From positions 67,864,077 through 67,928,076 of the forward strand of contig CM060194.1 in NCBI GenBank assembly GCA_030549335.1: a stretch of DNA of 64,000 nucleotides. Reading direction: 5' to 3'. Position 1 is the first letter of the stretch; the number at the start of each line of letters is the position of its first letter. The notes beneath the pieces are model-generated. The model did no database searches and had not been told where the DNA came from. It saw nothing but the letters and a program-made list of their open reading frames with translations. The stretch comes from Pontederia crassipes (taxonomy: Eukaryota; Streptophyta; Magnoliopsida; Commelinales; Pontederiaceae). Of the stretch, positions 1 through 17,134 are shown piece after piece. A program made the translations under genes and the position numbers.

Positions 1-239
1 TTCTCAATTTAAAATTAAACACAGGCGGTTTCATAATTTTTTAGACAATTTTGAAGAAAATAAAGTTTGACCAAATATTCTTATTCCACCCAATGTTGAT
101 TGTATTTCGAGGACATGTTAATGTTTCATGATTTATTTTTTAATCAAACGGCCTCGTAAGGATATGAAAATTAATATGAAATTTTTTTGCATAAAAAACT
201 TAAATTTGGATCTTCCATTAAGGTCAACATCATCATCAT

Positions 240-297
<58 letters not shown>

Positions 298-3000
298 ATG
301 TATATATGTAGTCTGTGTGTGTGAGATCTAGAGAGAGAACTTATATCATTGAGAATGTATCTCGTGTCAATATTGGGCCTATTGGCTAATTATTCAAGTG
401 AATGGAAGCATAGGAAGTTAGGAGCACAATGAAATTAAAGAAGGAAACATATGAATAATCTCAAGAAGATAAATATGATTCTCTTTATATACTTGTTGAA
501 ACTCGTTTGAACTCGTCTTAATCTAACATGTATAGGTAAGAAAAATAGGCTGATATAAAACTAAAGTCAAGTGGGATAAGATGATTTTCTAATACCACAT
601 CCTGAGTCTGCCGCCAGTTTTGATTTCAAACCGGGCAGGAATCCTTCCTTTTAATTCGTTCATCCTCATAGGAAGACCACCTCCACTTTCCTCGCAACCA
701 ACTAGCAAGTGGATTATTATCACTTATTTATTAATATCATACAAAATTTAATGAGTTTTTTCTGTTAAATTGATCTTCCCATCTAATTTCAAATTATAAT
801 TCTATAATTTTTATCATTTAAACTTATGTCAGTTTGACAATTTGTAAGTTTCATCCAAGTTTCTCTTCATATTTTATCAATTATGAAAAATCAAATTTAT
901 ATTTCCTTCTTTAATATGAGAAGAAATATTTAGAAACCAAAACGTGAGCATAATCTATCTATCTAATTATTAAAATATGGTTTTTTTAAAAAATGTTTCC
1001 TATAGTTAAAATACATATATATAATGTTAATAGTATATATGTATAAAAAAGTTGGTAGGGATCAAGGCCTCCCCAACAATGAAAGGGTCCGTCCATCCCT
1101 TGTTATAATAATGCAAATTTAATTTAAATTTAAATTTGTGATGGTGCTATAATAAATATTATATTTTAGTTATAATAATGCATTATGTATGCAAACTTTA
1201 TATTTGATTACTATAATTACACTTCACGAGATATTAATAAATAGTTAATTCACGTAAATATGTAAACGTTGAAACTTTCAAAATTTTAGGGCAACCCTGC
1301 AACCAATAAGATATTACTTCGACTTTGATGACGGATATAATTATTTAGACTCTTGTTTAAAAAGGCCAAAAATATCAGCATTTAAGAAAGATATAATTAT
1401 TTAAGAAGGATCTTTTTTTCTTTTCGAAATCGTAAGTGTTTTGTGTGTCAAGTAGTACATATTCAATTAGTGATTTGAGCGTATTTAAATAGACAAAATA
1501 AAAGGAATAGAAGGAAACCAAAAATAAAAAAATAATAATATGAGGAGGAATAAAGTAATTTTTCCTTTATTAGTTATATTTGAGGTAAACTAAATAAATT
1601 TAATTATTAAAAAAATAAGTTATTTTTCATTTTGTTTCCTATTAATTTTTTATTTAAAAATAATATTCACTTTTTTTATATTTCCTTTCAATTAAAATAT
1701 ATTCTAACAAATAAAACCTTCTATTGAAATAATATAATTTAAGATGCATCATATGCATATTACCTTTTTTTTTAAAAAAATACATGTTACTAAATCTTTA
1801 CATAACACATAATAATTCCTAACCATTTTTCAATTTATATTATTAGGATTTCAATCAGAACATGTGAGAAATATCATAGGATACTGACCTCCTTGAGACA
1901 AGATAATGCCTTTATTTTTTTCTTGGAAACCATATCATTATGGTCAATTATTGGTAGTGTAGTGTGTCTGGAATAGCATTCAACAAGGACAAGTGTCGCC
2001 TAGTAGATTCTTATGCATCTTGATTACAATACCTTAATTACAACAGTATGCTTCTCTATTCAAGAACACTAATTAGCAAATCGTACATTTCGTAATATTA
2101 TGTAATTTTTTTTCTATTGTTTAAAGTAACGGGAAATAACGTTAAGCCACTTATGATTTGTGAAAATTCACCTGTAGTTAGAGCTTTTAATGTGATCACA
2201 CATTCACACGCTGTATTAATAATTACAACATGGTCTATGGTATAATTTTGCCACTTTTTTTTTCTCTTCTTGCTTTAATTTTTTCTTAATTTTATTTTTT
2301 TGCTTTAAATAATGATATATTAATTTAAAATATATGTTATATAGTTTATGTGATTAAAATAAAGATCATCATAATTAATCCATATTAATAAATATGATTA
2401 ATTCAATTATTATAATTTATTTAATTTAGATGATACAATTTCAGTATCAAATTACTCAAATAAATCTATATTATTTTATTTTAAAAAATATATAATTAAT
2501 GTAATTATTAGTTATAATTATTACATTAAATAAATATAAAAAATAAGTGTTTTACATCGAGATGCTACACATAGAAATATAGTTATTGTGGCCTGGGGCC
2601 TAATAAATATTTTTCTAAGAACTTTCAAAAAACAAAGATATTTTCCTCAATGTTATACATAGACAACGAGGTTTAATTCTCCAGCCTTGTGAAAGTTTAG
2701 GAAAAAAAAACACAGAAAAGGTAAGAAATTGAAAATAGAACATAATATCGTATATTAATTGCGTTTTGATAACAAAAATCGATTCCTTTGTGAATGACAT
2801 ATTTAATAATTCTCAAGACATCAGTCACAGCTCAGATCGTTAAAAAAAGGATAACATTTATTTCCATATATTATCTACGTCCGTGAGTCTGAATTTGCAT
2901 TTTTTTCAAAAAAAAATCTATAATAATTAGTCAATTAGATCGCTTCGATCATTAGATTTACTGAATCCTAATCCAATTCGGTGTCTCACATGACCGGTCC
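1..3000. other. AT-rich intergenic DNA, no gene seen
   Basis: No open frame here has a recognisable domain, and the longest are low-complexity translations of AT-rich DNA. Poly(A), poly(T) and TA-rich stretches dominate. The only clear feature is the TA microsatellite near 244-293. I see no transposon ends that I can pair. Confidence 0.6.
244..293. repeat. (TA)n microsatellite
   Basis: About 25 TA dinucleotides follow a short ATC triplet run (about 228-243). The run then grades into TG-rich DNA. It yields a spurious Tyr-Ile repeat in one frame, which is not a protein. Confidence 0.95.
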
Positions 3001-3045
3001 ACGGCGTCGCCCCCGTACAAAACGAAGTAGATTCCTTCGCATATT

Positions 3046-3060
3046 CCTCTCTCTCTCTCA

Positions 3061-3092
<32 letters not shown>

Positions 3093-3094
3093 CA
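3046..3094 (+). promoter_or_regulatory. CT/CA-rich stretch in 5' leader or core promoter
   Basis: A (CT)n run interrupted once is followed by (CA)n, about 185-230 bp upstream of the first ATG of the CRAL-TRIO gene. Pyrimidine-rich tracts of this kind are common in plant core promoters and leaders. No clear TATA box is seen nearby, so the transcription start is not placed. Confidence 0.45.
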
Positions 3095-3276
3095 CGCAAT
3101 CCGAATCCGAAACTTACAAAATCTATTTGATTATTTATAGCAATCGTCTTCTCCTTTCCTTTCCACATCGCCCTCCGTCTCATAACCTCGTCCTCGTCGT
3201 TCTCGTGCATACGCCCGGCGACTCCTCTCGTGCACACGACACGAGCAACACAATAGCGAACCCTACGGACGCTTCC

Positions 3277-4527
3277 ATGGCGGACCAAGAGCTCCTCCTC
3301 GAGACGCTCGAGCCCTTCAAGATCCAGGGCAGGGACAAGAAGGGGCGCAAGGTCCTGCGCATCATCGGCAAGTACTTTCCCGGTGCGTGCGTCTCCTCCA
3401 ATCTTTCGCTCGATTCGCCATGCGGTCGAATTTTCGACGTCGCGGCCTTGCGGCGGCTTGCTCTGTGTTGGCGTGGAGGGTTCTGACGTTGTTCTTGTTG
3501 ATTGATTGCAGCCCGGGAGCTGAGCGGCGCCGGAGGGGAGGAAGCCCTGCGGAAGCACCTCGAGAGGAAGGTGTTCCCGGAGCTGGTCGGCGCAGGCGGG
3601 GGCACGGCGGCGCCGTTCGTGGTGGTGTACGTGCACACGTGCGTGCAGCGGGCGGAGAACTTCCCCGGCGTGGCCGCGCTGCGGTCGGTCTACGAGACGA
3701 TGCCGGCCGCCGTCCGGGACGCGCTGGGGGCCGTCTACTTCGTGCACCCGGGCCTGCAGGCGCGCCTGTTCTTCGCCACCTTCGGCCGCTTCCTCTTCAG
3801 CGCAGGGTGAGAATTCCTCCATGTCCCGCCATCGAGCTCCCTGCCTTTCCCCTTCTCTCCTTTCGAATTCTCTCTGCCGCCGGTGGGAACTCCGACCACC
3901 GCCGGCCGGCGCGCGCTGGCGGCACCTGCGCCGATTTGTGTTTTGAACCGGATTCGCTAACATGCGCCCCACCCCCTTTTTACGGCGCACGTTAGCCTCC
4001 CGTGTGCGGCTCAATTACGGTAGTGACTCCGGATTTCCGGCGCACGTTAGCGGGCCGGGGGGTCGATGGGTCCCTTACGTGCGTTTCCCAATTTTCTTCT
4101 CCTCAAATTAAAATTATCCTTATTTTCGGAAGCATCCTCAATGTTTATGGAAATTCTTATTTCTATTTATATAACAACAAATATTTGAATACGTTTTCAT
4201 GTCCCAATTTCTGATGAATTTGGCATTGGGAAAAAGTAAGATAATTTAGGCGGCCAAATTTGATATTTTTTTCCTTAATTTGTTTCCTGAAATTTAATTG
4301 GACCCCTCCAAATTTGCAGGCTGTATGGGAAACTGAGATATGTGAGCAGACTGGAGTTCCTGTGGGAGCACATCAGACGAGGGGAGCTGGAGATCCCGGA
4401 GTTCGTGCACGACCACGACGACGAGCTCGAGAACCGTCCGCTGATGGACTACGGCATCGAGACCGGACACCGCCGCGGCTACGACGCCCCGGCGGCGTCC
4501 ATGCACTCCCTCCGTTGCATCTCATAG
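3277..4527 (+). CDS. Sec14/CRAL-TRIO-type lipid-binding domain protein, small plant form
   Basis: Three coding exons: 3277-3382, 3512-3806 and 4320-4527, all GT-AG with frame kept (106, 295 and 208 nt). The product is 202 residues. It starts MADQELLLETLEPF, has a central VVVYVHTCVQRAENFPG segment, then AVYFVHPGLQARLFFATFGR, and ends MHSLRCIS. This matches the small plant 'SEC14 cytosolic factor family' proteins of about 200 residues, which consist of a divergent CRAL-TRIO domain like that in the C-terminal half of GDAP2. The family is presumed to bind lipid or small hydrophobic ligands in the cytosol, and no ligand can be read from the sequence. No signal peptide or membrane segment is seen. 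The ATG at 3277 was chosen because it begins the conserved N-terminus, and the in-frame codons upstream do not look coding. Exons are strongly GC-rich while the flanks are AT-rich. The next gene lies 3.2 kb away on the other strand, so there is no shared promoter. Confidence 0.9.
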
Positions 4528-6205
4528 TCTCTCTCTCTCTCTCTCTCCCCTCTCTCCTTCATGGCCAAAGCCTTTCTCTCTGTAATGCTGGGGCATGGTA
4601 CTTTGGTAGTTTAAATCAGCAAAACTGTACATATTACCGCCGATGCTAGCAAGACAAGTTTGTTGGCTTTTTTGCAAAGCTCTTTTTTTCTGTTCTTTTG
4701 GAAGCTTTTTGGAGCTTTTTGCATGTTGTGGAGCAGGACCTCGGCCTTATGTGGTGTACTGTCCTCAACAGTTGATCAACGATATATTATGAAGAAGAAG
4801 AAGCAAGTGTAGTATGGAAGTTATCAGAGAATGATTGCAGTGTGGGCCCTTTTTCTCTCTCGTGTTCTTGCAACAACGTTAATTAATAGTTTAATACCCC
4901 GCTGCAAATGTTGGAGGCGGGTTGATTAATTCTGCACTGCAGCACACAGGATGATGATTATTTTAAGTAAGTTGGGTATTTTCACATTAAAAAAAAAGAA
5001 AGTGGCCTAAGACGTGCACAGTCAATAACGGTGCGCCCTTCGTTGTTTGCGGGTGGCTTTAGATTTTACTTTAGATCTTTTTTTTTTTTTTGTGTGTAGG
5101 GGGTCAATAGATCCCGTTTAGACTTTTCATTTTAAAATGATTTATTAAATTTTCGGTTTGGGAATATACAGAATGTTAAACTATTAAATTTTTGTTTTAA
5201 CTCATTTTTCTAACAAAAAAAAGAATGAAAGGTAGAACAATGATCAAGGATGGTTATGGTTGGAACAATCAGAATTGGTCAGGATAAAATTCTACTCAAA
5301 CATTGAATCAGTAGATGGATAAATGGATGGATAATAAAAATAATGCCAAATTATTTAAAAATAGGATTAAGTCAATCTTCTTAAAAGACGCTTTAAAATC
5401 AACAAAATCATTATTTTTCAATCATTACAATAGAATAATATAGCAAGAATATATTCCGCCTTTTATTTATTTATTTCAACTATATTTTATATTTTATTCA
5501 CTTTATTTCAAACAAAATTTAAGTAAAAAAAAACTTACTTTTTTTCTTGCTTCTTATTCTTATAAAATTTATTCACAAAGAAAACATCCTTTTACAGTTT
5601 AGCATTCGTGCTATGTAATTCATTGATAAAGAAATTATATTAATTTGACAATTCAAAATGTTGTCCAAAAAGAAGTAAGTTAGGGCACAAATATTCTAAA
5701 TGGTTTGGCAGACTATTAAATTAATTAATTTCTAGTATGGTAAATTAAGTAGTAATCCTTCATCTACACAACTATTTAATTCATAATTAAAAGTAATCTT
5801 CATTATATTTTTAAATAGATATTTGGTTTATTCTTATTACCTTTGAATTATAGCACATTATTGGCATTTTCTGGAAGCATTAAAACTTTCCACTTTTACA
5901 ATCTTTTTTCCTTTTATTTTATTCATCTAATTACATTTGTACCTCTTGTTATCATTTGAAAAAAAAGAGACAAAACTAAATAAAACATATCGCACCGGCG
6001 TACGTTATGAACAAGGATCCAGGTCCATACTCGATTTATCCAAAGTAAAAAATATATTTTCTCAAATTTCCTTTTGAGTTTTAATTGGCCAACCATATTT
6101 TTTTATTAATTTTCAAATGATAGTAAAAGGTAACCTAATTATTCAATAAATCAACAGATAAAACAGTTAACAGAAAATCTGGCCTTGCCGGTCTAAAATA
6201 ATATA
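4528..6205. other. 3' UTR followed by AT-rich intergenic DNA
   Basis: The first 250-300 bases after the stop begin with a (CT)n run and are probably the 3' UTR. The remainder is AT-rich with poly(A) and poly(T) runs. I see no gene and no element with paired ends. Confidence 0.5.
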
Positions 6206-6213
6206 GTAAAAAG

Positions 6214-6946
6214 CAATGTTGCAAGACCCGACTTGACCATCAACTCGGATTAATCGACAGGTCAGGTCGGACCGGTCGAACCGATTAAATTTGAATGGTC
6301 GGACCGGATAATTATAAGTTAATATAAGTATAAAATCAACTTAGATAATAATTATAAGTGTATGCATAATAATTTTTTAATCACTAGTGGGAAGACAATA
6401 TATATTTAAATGAACAATGAATCAAATCAAATATAATTTTATAAAAAATACATTCTAAATTTTAACATTTTAATAAATTTATTATTTTAGTAATATGATA
6501 ATTTATGTTAGCATCGTATTTGAATTTACAAATACATTACATTTTATTTTGAATGAATAACAATATAAATAATATTTTTTATTACCATTGATTTTAAATG
6601 TGTATATAAACATAATATCTTAATAATTTAAATTTTTTGTAATAATAATAATAATAATAGTGGTAGAATAGATGATGAGTGTGCCATTATTAAATGTTAG
6701 TAATATAATAAAAGTTTGGAAAATTGATAATTCAATGTTAGAAATTATAATATTTTTTTAAAAAAAATTGGCTAAACCCTAAATCCGGCCGGGTCACTCA
6801 AACCCACCGAGTTGATCGGTCCAACCTGAGTTTTGACCGAATTTGACCGAGTCAATCATCTATCCGGATTTTGAGTGACTCGTGACCTCTTTTGTACTTC
6901 GGACACCGCTCCGACCGGCCAGAGCGGGCCGGGTTTAACAACCTTG
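6214..6946. mobile_element. hAT-like non-autonomous element (MITE-type), 733 bp
   Basis: The left end CAATGTTGCAAGACCCG and the reverse complement of the right end, CAAGGTTGTTAAACCCG, agree at 13 of 17 bases. The element is flanked by perfect 8-bp direct repeats, GTAAAAAG at 6206-6213 and 6947-6954. An 8-bp target duplication is the hallmark of the hAT superfamily. The subterminal zones are GC-rich and full of CCGGTCCGACC-like words, and the middle is AT-rich. No transposase reading frame is present. A degenerate relative lies at 16603-17126. Confidence 0.7.
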
Positions 6947-6954
6947 GTAAAAAG

Positions 6955-7727
6955 ACAACTTTTTTGGAAAAAAGAAAGGTTAACCACGTCATCTACTCAT
7001 CTTTCAAAAGGGCAAATATCAATGAACGAAGCTGAAAAGAATCCCTCCCATTAATCTCCTCATCTTTCCTTCTGGCCCATTCCTTCGTTCAAGTAGGTCT
7101 GTGGTCCTCTTTTATTATAAAAAAATTCCGATATTCAAATACTTCATGCAAAAGTTAAAAAAAAAATATTACAACAAGGATCATGGCCGGAACGTTGACC
7201 CTTTCTTCTCACCAGAAAGATATGGACGGCCACAGTAGGCGTCATCCCCTCCCACATGCATATCCAATTCTCCATGACCAACGCATTATTCTCCGCTCGT
7301 ACCTTGTTTGACCAACATTCTAGCAAATGACTAACAAAGATAATCTAATTAATAACCAGCCACCCCCACCATAGCAGCCATGAAAACGTATCGTGCCTCA
7401 ACTTCGGAGTCGTAAGATGACTAACAAAGAAAGAAAGATATATGCTTACACCAGTTTGAACAAGCTGACAAAGTTTGTCATTAATCTTTAGACTTGGATG
7501 TAAATATCTCTGTGATGGATGACAAGCAGATGTGTGATTCTGTAAATGAACATATCACTTAGTCACTTACTATCAGCAATTAGAAGCGACTAAAGAACTT
7601 ATGTACTATTCAACGTTGATGCCCAAAGCTTTGGAGACAAGTATCAGTAACTACACCTGCTGTGGCAAGAAAAACCAGGTCAAATTAGGAAAGGATCGAC
7701 AGAAGTCTAGCAGCCTGTTCTTCTCAT
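6955..7727. other. intergenic DNA and likely 3' UTR of DPMS1
   Basis: The few hundred bases next to 7728 are expected to be the 3' UTR of the minus-strand mannosyltransferase gene. No other gene or repeat is recognised. Confidence 0.5.
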
Positions 7728-12854
<5,127 letters not shown>

Positions 12855-13471
12855 CTCCGACGGCGGCGGCTTGCGGTGAGCAAGAGCGTGCTAAGAAGAT
12901 CGCCGTTCTTCATCGATCCTTCGTATTTGACATGTTTACTCGTATAAGAAAATGTTAAAGTACACTATTGCCCTTAAATGTTTAATTTCCGTGACAATTC
13001 TTCTAATAACTTAATATGAATATTAAACTCTTACATAGAAATAATTAATAATTTATATTCACAAATTAATTAACTGATATATATTATTAAACCAACGTAA
13101 GAAATCATTTTAATCAGAGAATATTCGTTTTCTGCAATGTTTTGAGGAAATAAACAAAGCTTACACGCGCAAAAATAAATGATGCCTTATACAATTTTTG
13201 TCCCAAAAGATTTCCAATAAAGAAACCCAAATGAGAAAATGTACGGCAGTTGACTGATGACTTGAACAATTACATTTACACAAGATTCTAATTAGTTCAT
13301 ATAAAAATAGTTTATAATAATTTGACAAGCTAAAACAATTTTACGTATATGTAATATGTTTCATGGGAAGATTTGAGTTTATAACATCATTACTGTCACT
13401 TCAAAATGTACTATTGTCATTTATTTTATTTTAAAATAATAAAAATGTTCAACACTCATATAATGAAATAA
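12855..13471 (-). promoter_or_regulatory. DPMS1 5' leader and proximal upstream region
   Basis: This is the only sequence between the DPMS1 start codon and the CACTA insertion, so the leader and core promoter must lie here or use transposon sequence. The first 60-90 bases are GC-richer, as expected for a leader. The rest is AT-rich. No TATA box can be chosen with confidence. Confidence 0.4.
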
Positions 13472-13474
13472 GAA

Positions 13475-15559
13475 CGTTACAAGAAAAAGCAGCCATTTTT
13501 CACGGCTCTGGCTGTCGGAAATAATTCAAAAATCATTGCAAACTTAGTTTTGTGACGATTATTTCGACGGTAAAAAACCGTGAGAAAATTGCTAGTCGCA
13601 AATAATTTTTTATGACTCTATAATTGCCATGGGAAGTTCCCACGACTTGAACCGTGAGAAATATTTCCACGGCTCACGACTCAGACTGAGTCGTGGGAAA
13701 CTTTTTTCAAACCGTGGAAACTTCCTACAGCTGGGGCCATGGGAAATATTTCCCACGGCTCGAGTCGTTCTACGATTTGAAAAAAATTTCCCATGGCCCT
13801 AGTTGTAGGAAGTTTCCACGGTTTGAAAAAAGTTTCCCACGACTCAGACCACATTCTCGAAATTAGTAAGAACCTCTTGTGCAATATCTAAGTTCGACGA
13901 CGGTGCTATCTCATCAAGATCACTCAAATACCAACAATTGAGTTTGAAATCATTTCTATATAAAATGAACGTTGACGGTCTCCAAAGTTTACAGTTTCGT
14001 GCTTTGATATTTTAGACATGGACATCTTATAGTTCCTTCTTGTTGAAACTATATAGTCTGACAAGCTATTGTCGTGTTGTATTCAATGCTATCTATTAAT
14101 TCTTGTGTCAACCCTACACGATCAAGATTTGCTCTATTGTACATCCATCGACGATACTCCGGAGGATACATGTTATATTAGTTTTATGTGAACTAAAAAT
14201 TGTTAAATGTTAATACATTACTGTAACGATGAGTAAAAATGATCAATTAAATTAAGATGGAACCATGAAATAGCATATGAACTTGCGAAGTGTCTCTACG
14301 GAAAAATATGAACACCAAGCTTATATGAAGTGCAATATGAACTTGGGCCATCAAGAGATGACGTGCAGCCTGGATCCGGACGTGAGTTCCCAGATCTTGA
14401 CGTCAATGCACGGATCCATGAGGTCAACGATCGGATTCGAGCATCCTAGCGCAAATGGCCCGGAACCGAGCGTCAACAGCCCTGATCCGACCATTCACAC
14501 CCAAATGCGACCGTTCACGCCTAGATCCGTCGTGCATAGCCTGTTTCGGATGTGAGCAGCCTGAATTCGATTACGGCCAGACGATTGTTCACAGCCAGAT
14601 GGGGTGAACGATTGGATCTGCCCATTGTGGCTATCGGCCCACAGCGAGCCCGATCGAGATTGCAGCGGCCGACGAGGACCGCAGAAGGCCAATCCGTCCT
14701 CACCGTGGCCGGCGAGGGCCGCATTAGGCCCCGACCAACATTGCAGCGGTGAGCGAGGGCCGTAGCAAGCCCGACCAGTCTCGCAGAGTCATGGGAGATC
14801 TGTCGGTGGGCATCGGATTCGTTGGGCATCGGAGCGAGGGTTCAGTGGAGGAGGACGAAAAGCAAAACATGGCAAGGCGTGGGCGTACCTTAGAGTGAAT
14901 CGCCAGAGCATCGTCTGAGGGGTTCTTCATAGTCGGAGTGGATCGCTGGAGCTTGAGCCATTTGAAGGGGGACTGTCGAACCGAGAAATGGTAGTAGCAC
15001 TAGACGCAGCGTGAACGGCAGCAGCTGACTGGAGCATAAGCGACGAGAACCAATGAGTGTCACCGATGAAGTCGACTAATGGGGGGAAGAGGGGAAGAAA
15101 CGACCAGAAGTAGAGGGGGTCGGGTTATTTATAGGAGGACCTATGACGAATTTTCCAACGTTTGCACTTGTCGGAAACTTTTAAAATATATTTCCCAACG
15201 CCACTTTCTTCGTCATATTTTATTATTTTTTTAATTCCCACGACTTCGGCCGTGGAAAATTCGTCGAGTCAAGTTCCCTCGACTTGAGCCGTGGGAACAT
15301 TAATACATATGTTTATTATTAAATCTTGGAAACTATTTATTTTCTATCGAATGTGAAAAAAATTTAAATTATGCTTAAGCCATGGGGAACTTGCAACGGA
15401 GACGCAACTGTTAGTACTTGCGACGATTCAAAATGTGAGAAATGACTGCGTCTTAACTTTTGAAGGTTTGCAGGAACCGTTGAAAAATACATCAAAACTT
15501 GCGAGGGATATGTAGCCGTTGAAAATTTCCATCGCAAAAAACCCAATTTTCATGTAGTG
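13475..15559. mobile_element. non-autonomous CACTA (En/Spm) DNA transposon, 2.1 kb
   Basis: The right end reads TTTTCATGTAGTG, the reverse complement of CACTACATGAAAA. The left end is CGTTACAAGAAAAA, a decayed form of the CACTACAAGAAAAA terminus. Both ends abut the 3-bp direct repeat GAA (13472-13474 and 15560-15562), the target size typical of CACTA elements. The left subterminal zone is built of short inverted and direct repeats of ..CGTGGGAAA.. and ..TTTCCCACGG.., including a long hairpin centred near 13755. The right subterminal zone repeats the same words. The interior (about 14350-15110) is GC-rich and has no recognisable transposase, so the element is probably non-autonomous. It lies 620 bp upstream of the DPMS1 start. 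Confidence 0.85.
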
Positions 15560-15562
15560 GAA

Positions 15563-16594
15563 TAATATATTTTGAAGTGAAAATAATGATGTCCTTATTT
15601 TTATTATTGTGATATAATAACCCTTCTTCCATGTTTTCTAAATTAAACTTATATATTTTCTTTACAAAATTTGAATTACTTAACATTTTGTTTTATATTA
15701 TTGACTGTACTCACATGAATGCAGGAGCATGATTAAGACTATGATGGTCAAGATTAAATTTCAGTGATTTAGTTTGCTGAACTAAGACTATGTTGGTCAA
15801 GAATATTGTACATCTATATCATTTTATTATATATTTCAAAATAGATACTTATATCGGAGAATAAATTGAATTTCTATATTTTATAGGTAACGGTTGCATA
15901 CTTTTTGTATTGAATAAGATTTTTAAAATAATCACAAAGGTTTTTATCTAAAACGGGCATTAATGATAAGCATTATGTATTTTAATTCCATTATAAAATT
16001 TGTAGCTCAACTAAGGCTCTAAATTGATTAACAAACTTAATAAAAAAATATACGTTAAAAACAAAACAGGTGAGAATTGGAGGATAGAACAAGAACAATA
16101 TAAGTCAATGCTTAATTAAAATGATTGCTAAAAATTAAAAGGCATCACTATTATCATTACAAATTAAAATAACATAAAGTGACAATAATCTATTTTCCAT
16201 GACAATGCCATTAAATGTCTAAACTAAAATTCCTTAATTTAAAATTCGGTCAGACCTTATCAATTAAGGGTCCAAAGTAATATAAAGTACATATATGATC
16301 AATTTAATTTTGTAGAAGTTAATGAAACTTACGGCAACTTGGAACTGAAAACTATTAATTGTGATATCAACAAAATTGCACCATTCTCGCTTTGCGTGTC
16401 ATGAAATATCTTATCCTATATCTTTGCTTTGCGTGTGATGAAATGCCAGCCAACTTGTTTTCTTTTACGTTTTCCTTTCGTTGTTTGCGGAAAAAAATTA
16501 TTTTGGATATCAATGTTCCAAGTGAATTATGAAAATTCTTTTATTATCTAATAAAATAGAAAGACATCAATATTTTAAGAAAGGAAATGGGTAT
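15563..16594. other. AT-rich intergenic DNA
   Basis: No gene, RNA or element with paired ends is seen here. Confidence 0.5.
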
Positions 16595-16602
16595 GTAGCA
16601 AG

Positions 16603-17126
16603 CAATGTTATACGATCCGTCAGGCCATCAATTGATCAGTTGAAGCGAATGATAAGGCTAGATAATATAAAAGAATAAAAGAATAAAATGAGTTAAAGAG
16701 GTTGTTATAATATTATCAATATATAATATTTTATTTTTTAAAAAATATAAAATTCAATATAATAAAGTAAAATAAAATAATTCAGATTAAATGATATAAT
16801 ACAATAACATAAATTAAGCCATCAAACATAAATAAAAATTTGTGAAGTAGTTATAAATAAAAAATTATCGAAGAAATTTAAAAGGATATTAAAATATAAA
16901 TTTAAAGTGTATATATAATACGTTTAAATATTTAATATTTTTTATGTTTAAAATTTATGTTCATTTTAAAAATTGACTTGATCATCGAATTGGCCAATTG
17001 AACTCGAGTTGTAATCGAATTGATCGAGTCAAAACGGATCAAATTCTTCATGAGTTTCAATCGACCTGCGAACCATTTTAAGCCCGGACACCAATCGATC
17101 AGGGTAGACGAAATCTGACAACACCG
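16603..17126. mobile_element. degenerate hAT-like element related to 6214-6946
   Basis: The left end CAATGTTATACGATCCG resembles CAATGTTGCAAGACCCG of the 6214 element, and the right end is a loose inverted match (CGGTGTTGTCAGATTTCG when reversed). Flanking 8-mers GTAGCAAG (16595-16602) and TTAGCATG (17127-17134) agree at 6 of 8 bases, so this is an older copy. The interior is AT-rich with GAGTC/GATCGAG-rich borders, the same layout as the first copy. No coding capacity is seen. Confidence 0.55.
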
Positions 17127-17134
17127 TTAGCATG

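Noticed and set aside
3058-4014. 318-codon minus-strand open frame over the CRAL-TRIO gene
   Set aside because: It is an antisense shadow of GC-rich exons 1-2, Arg-rich with no domain. The plus-strand exons explain the region.
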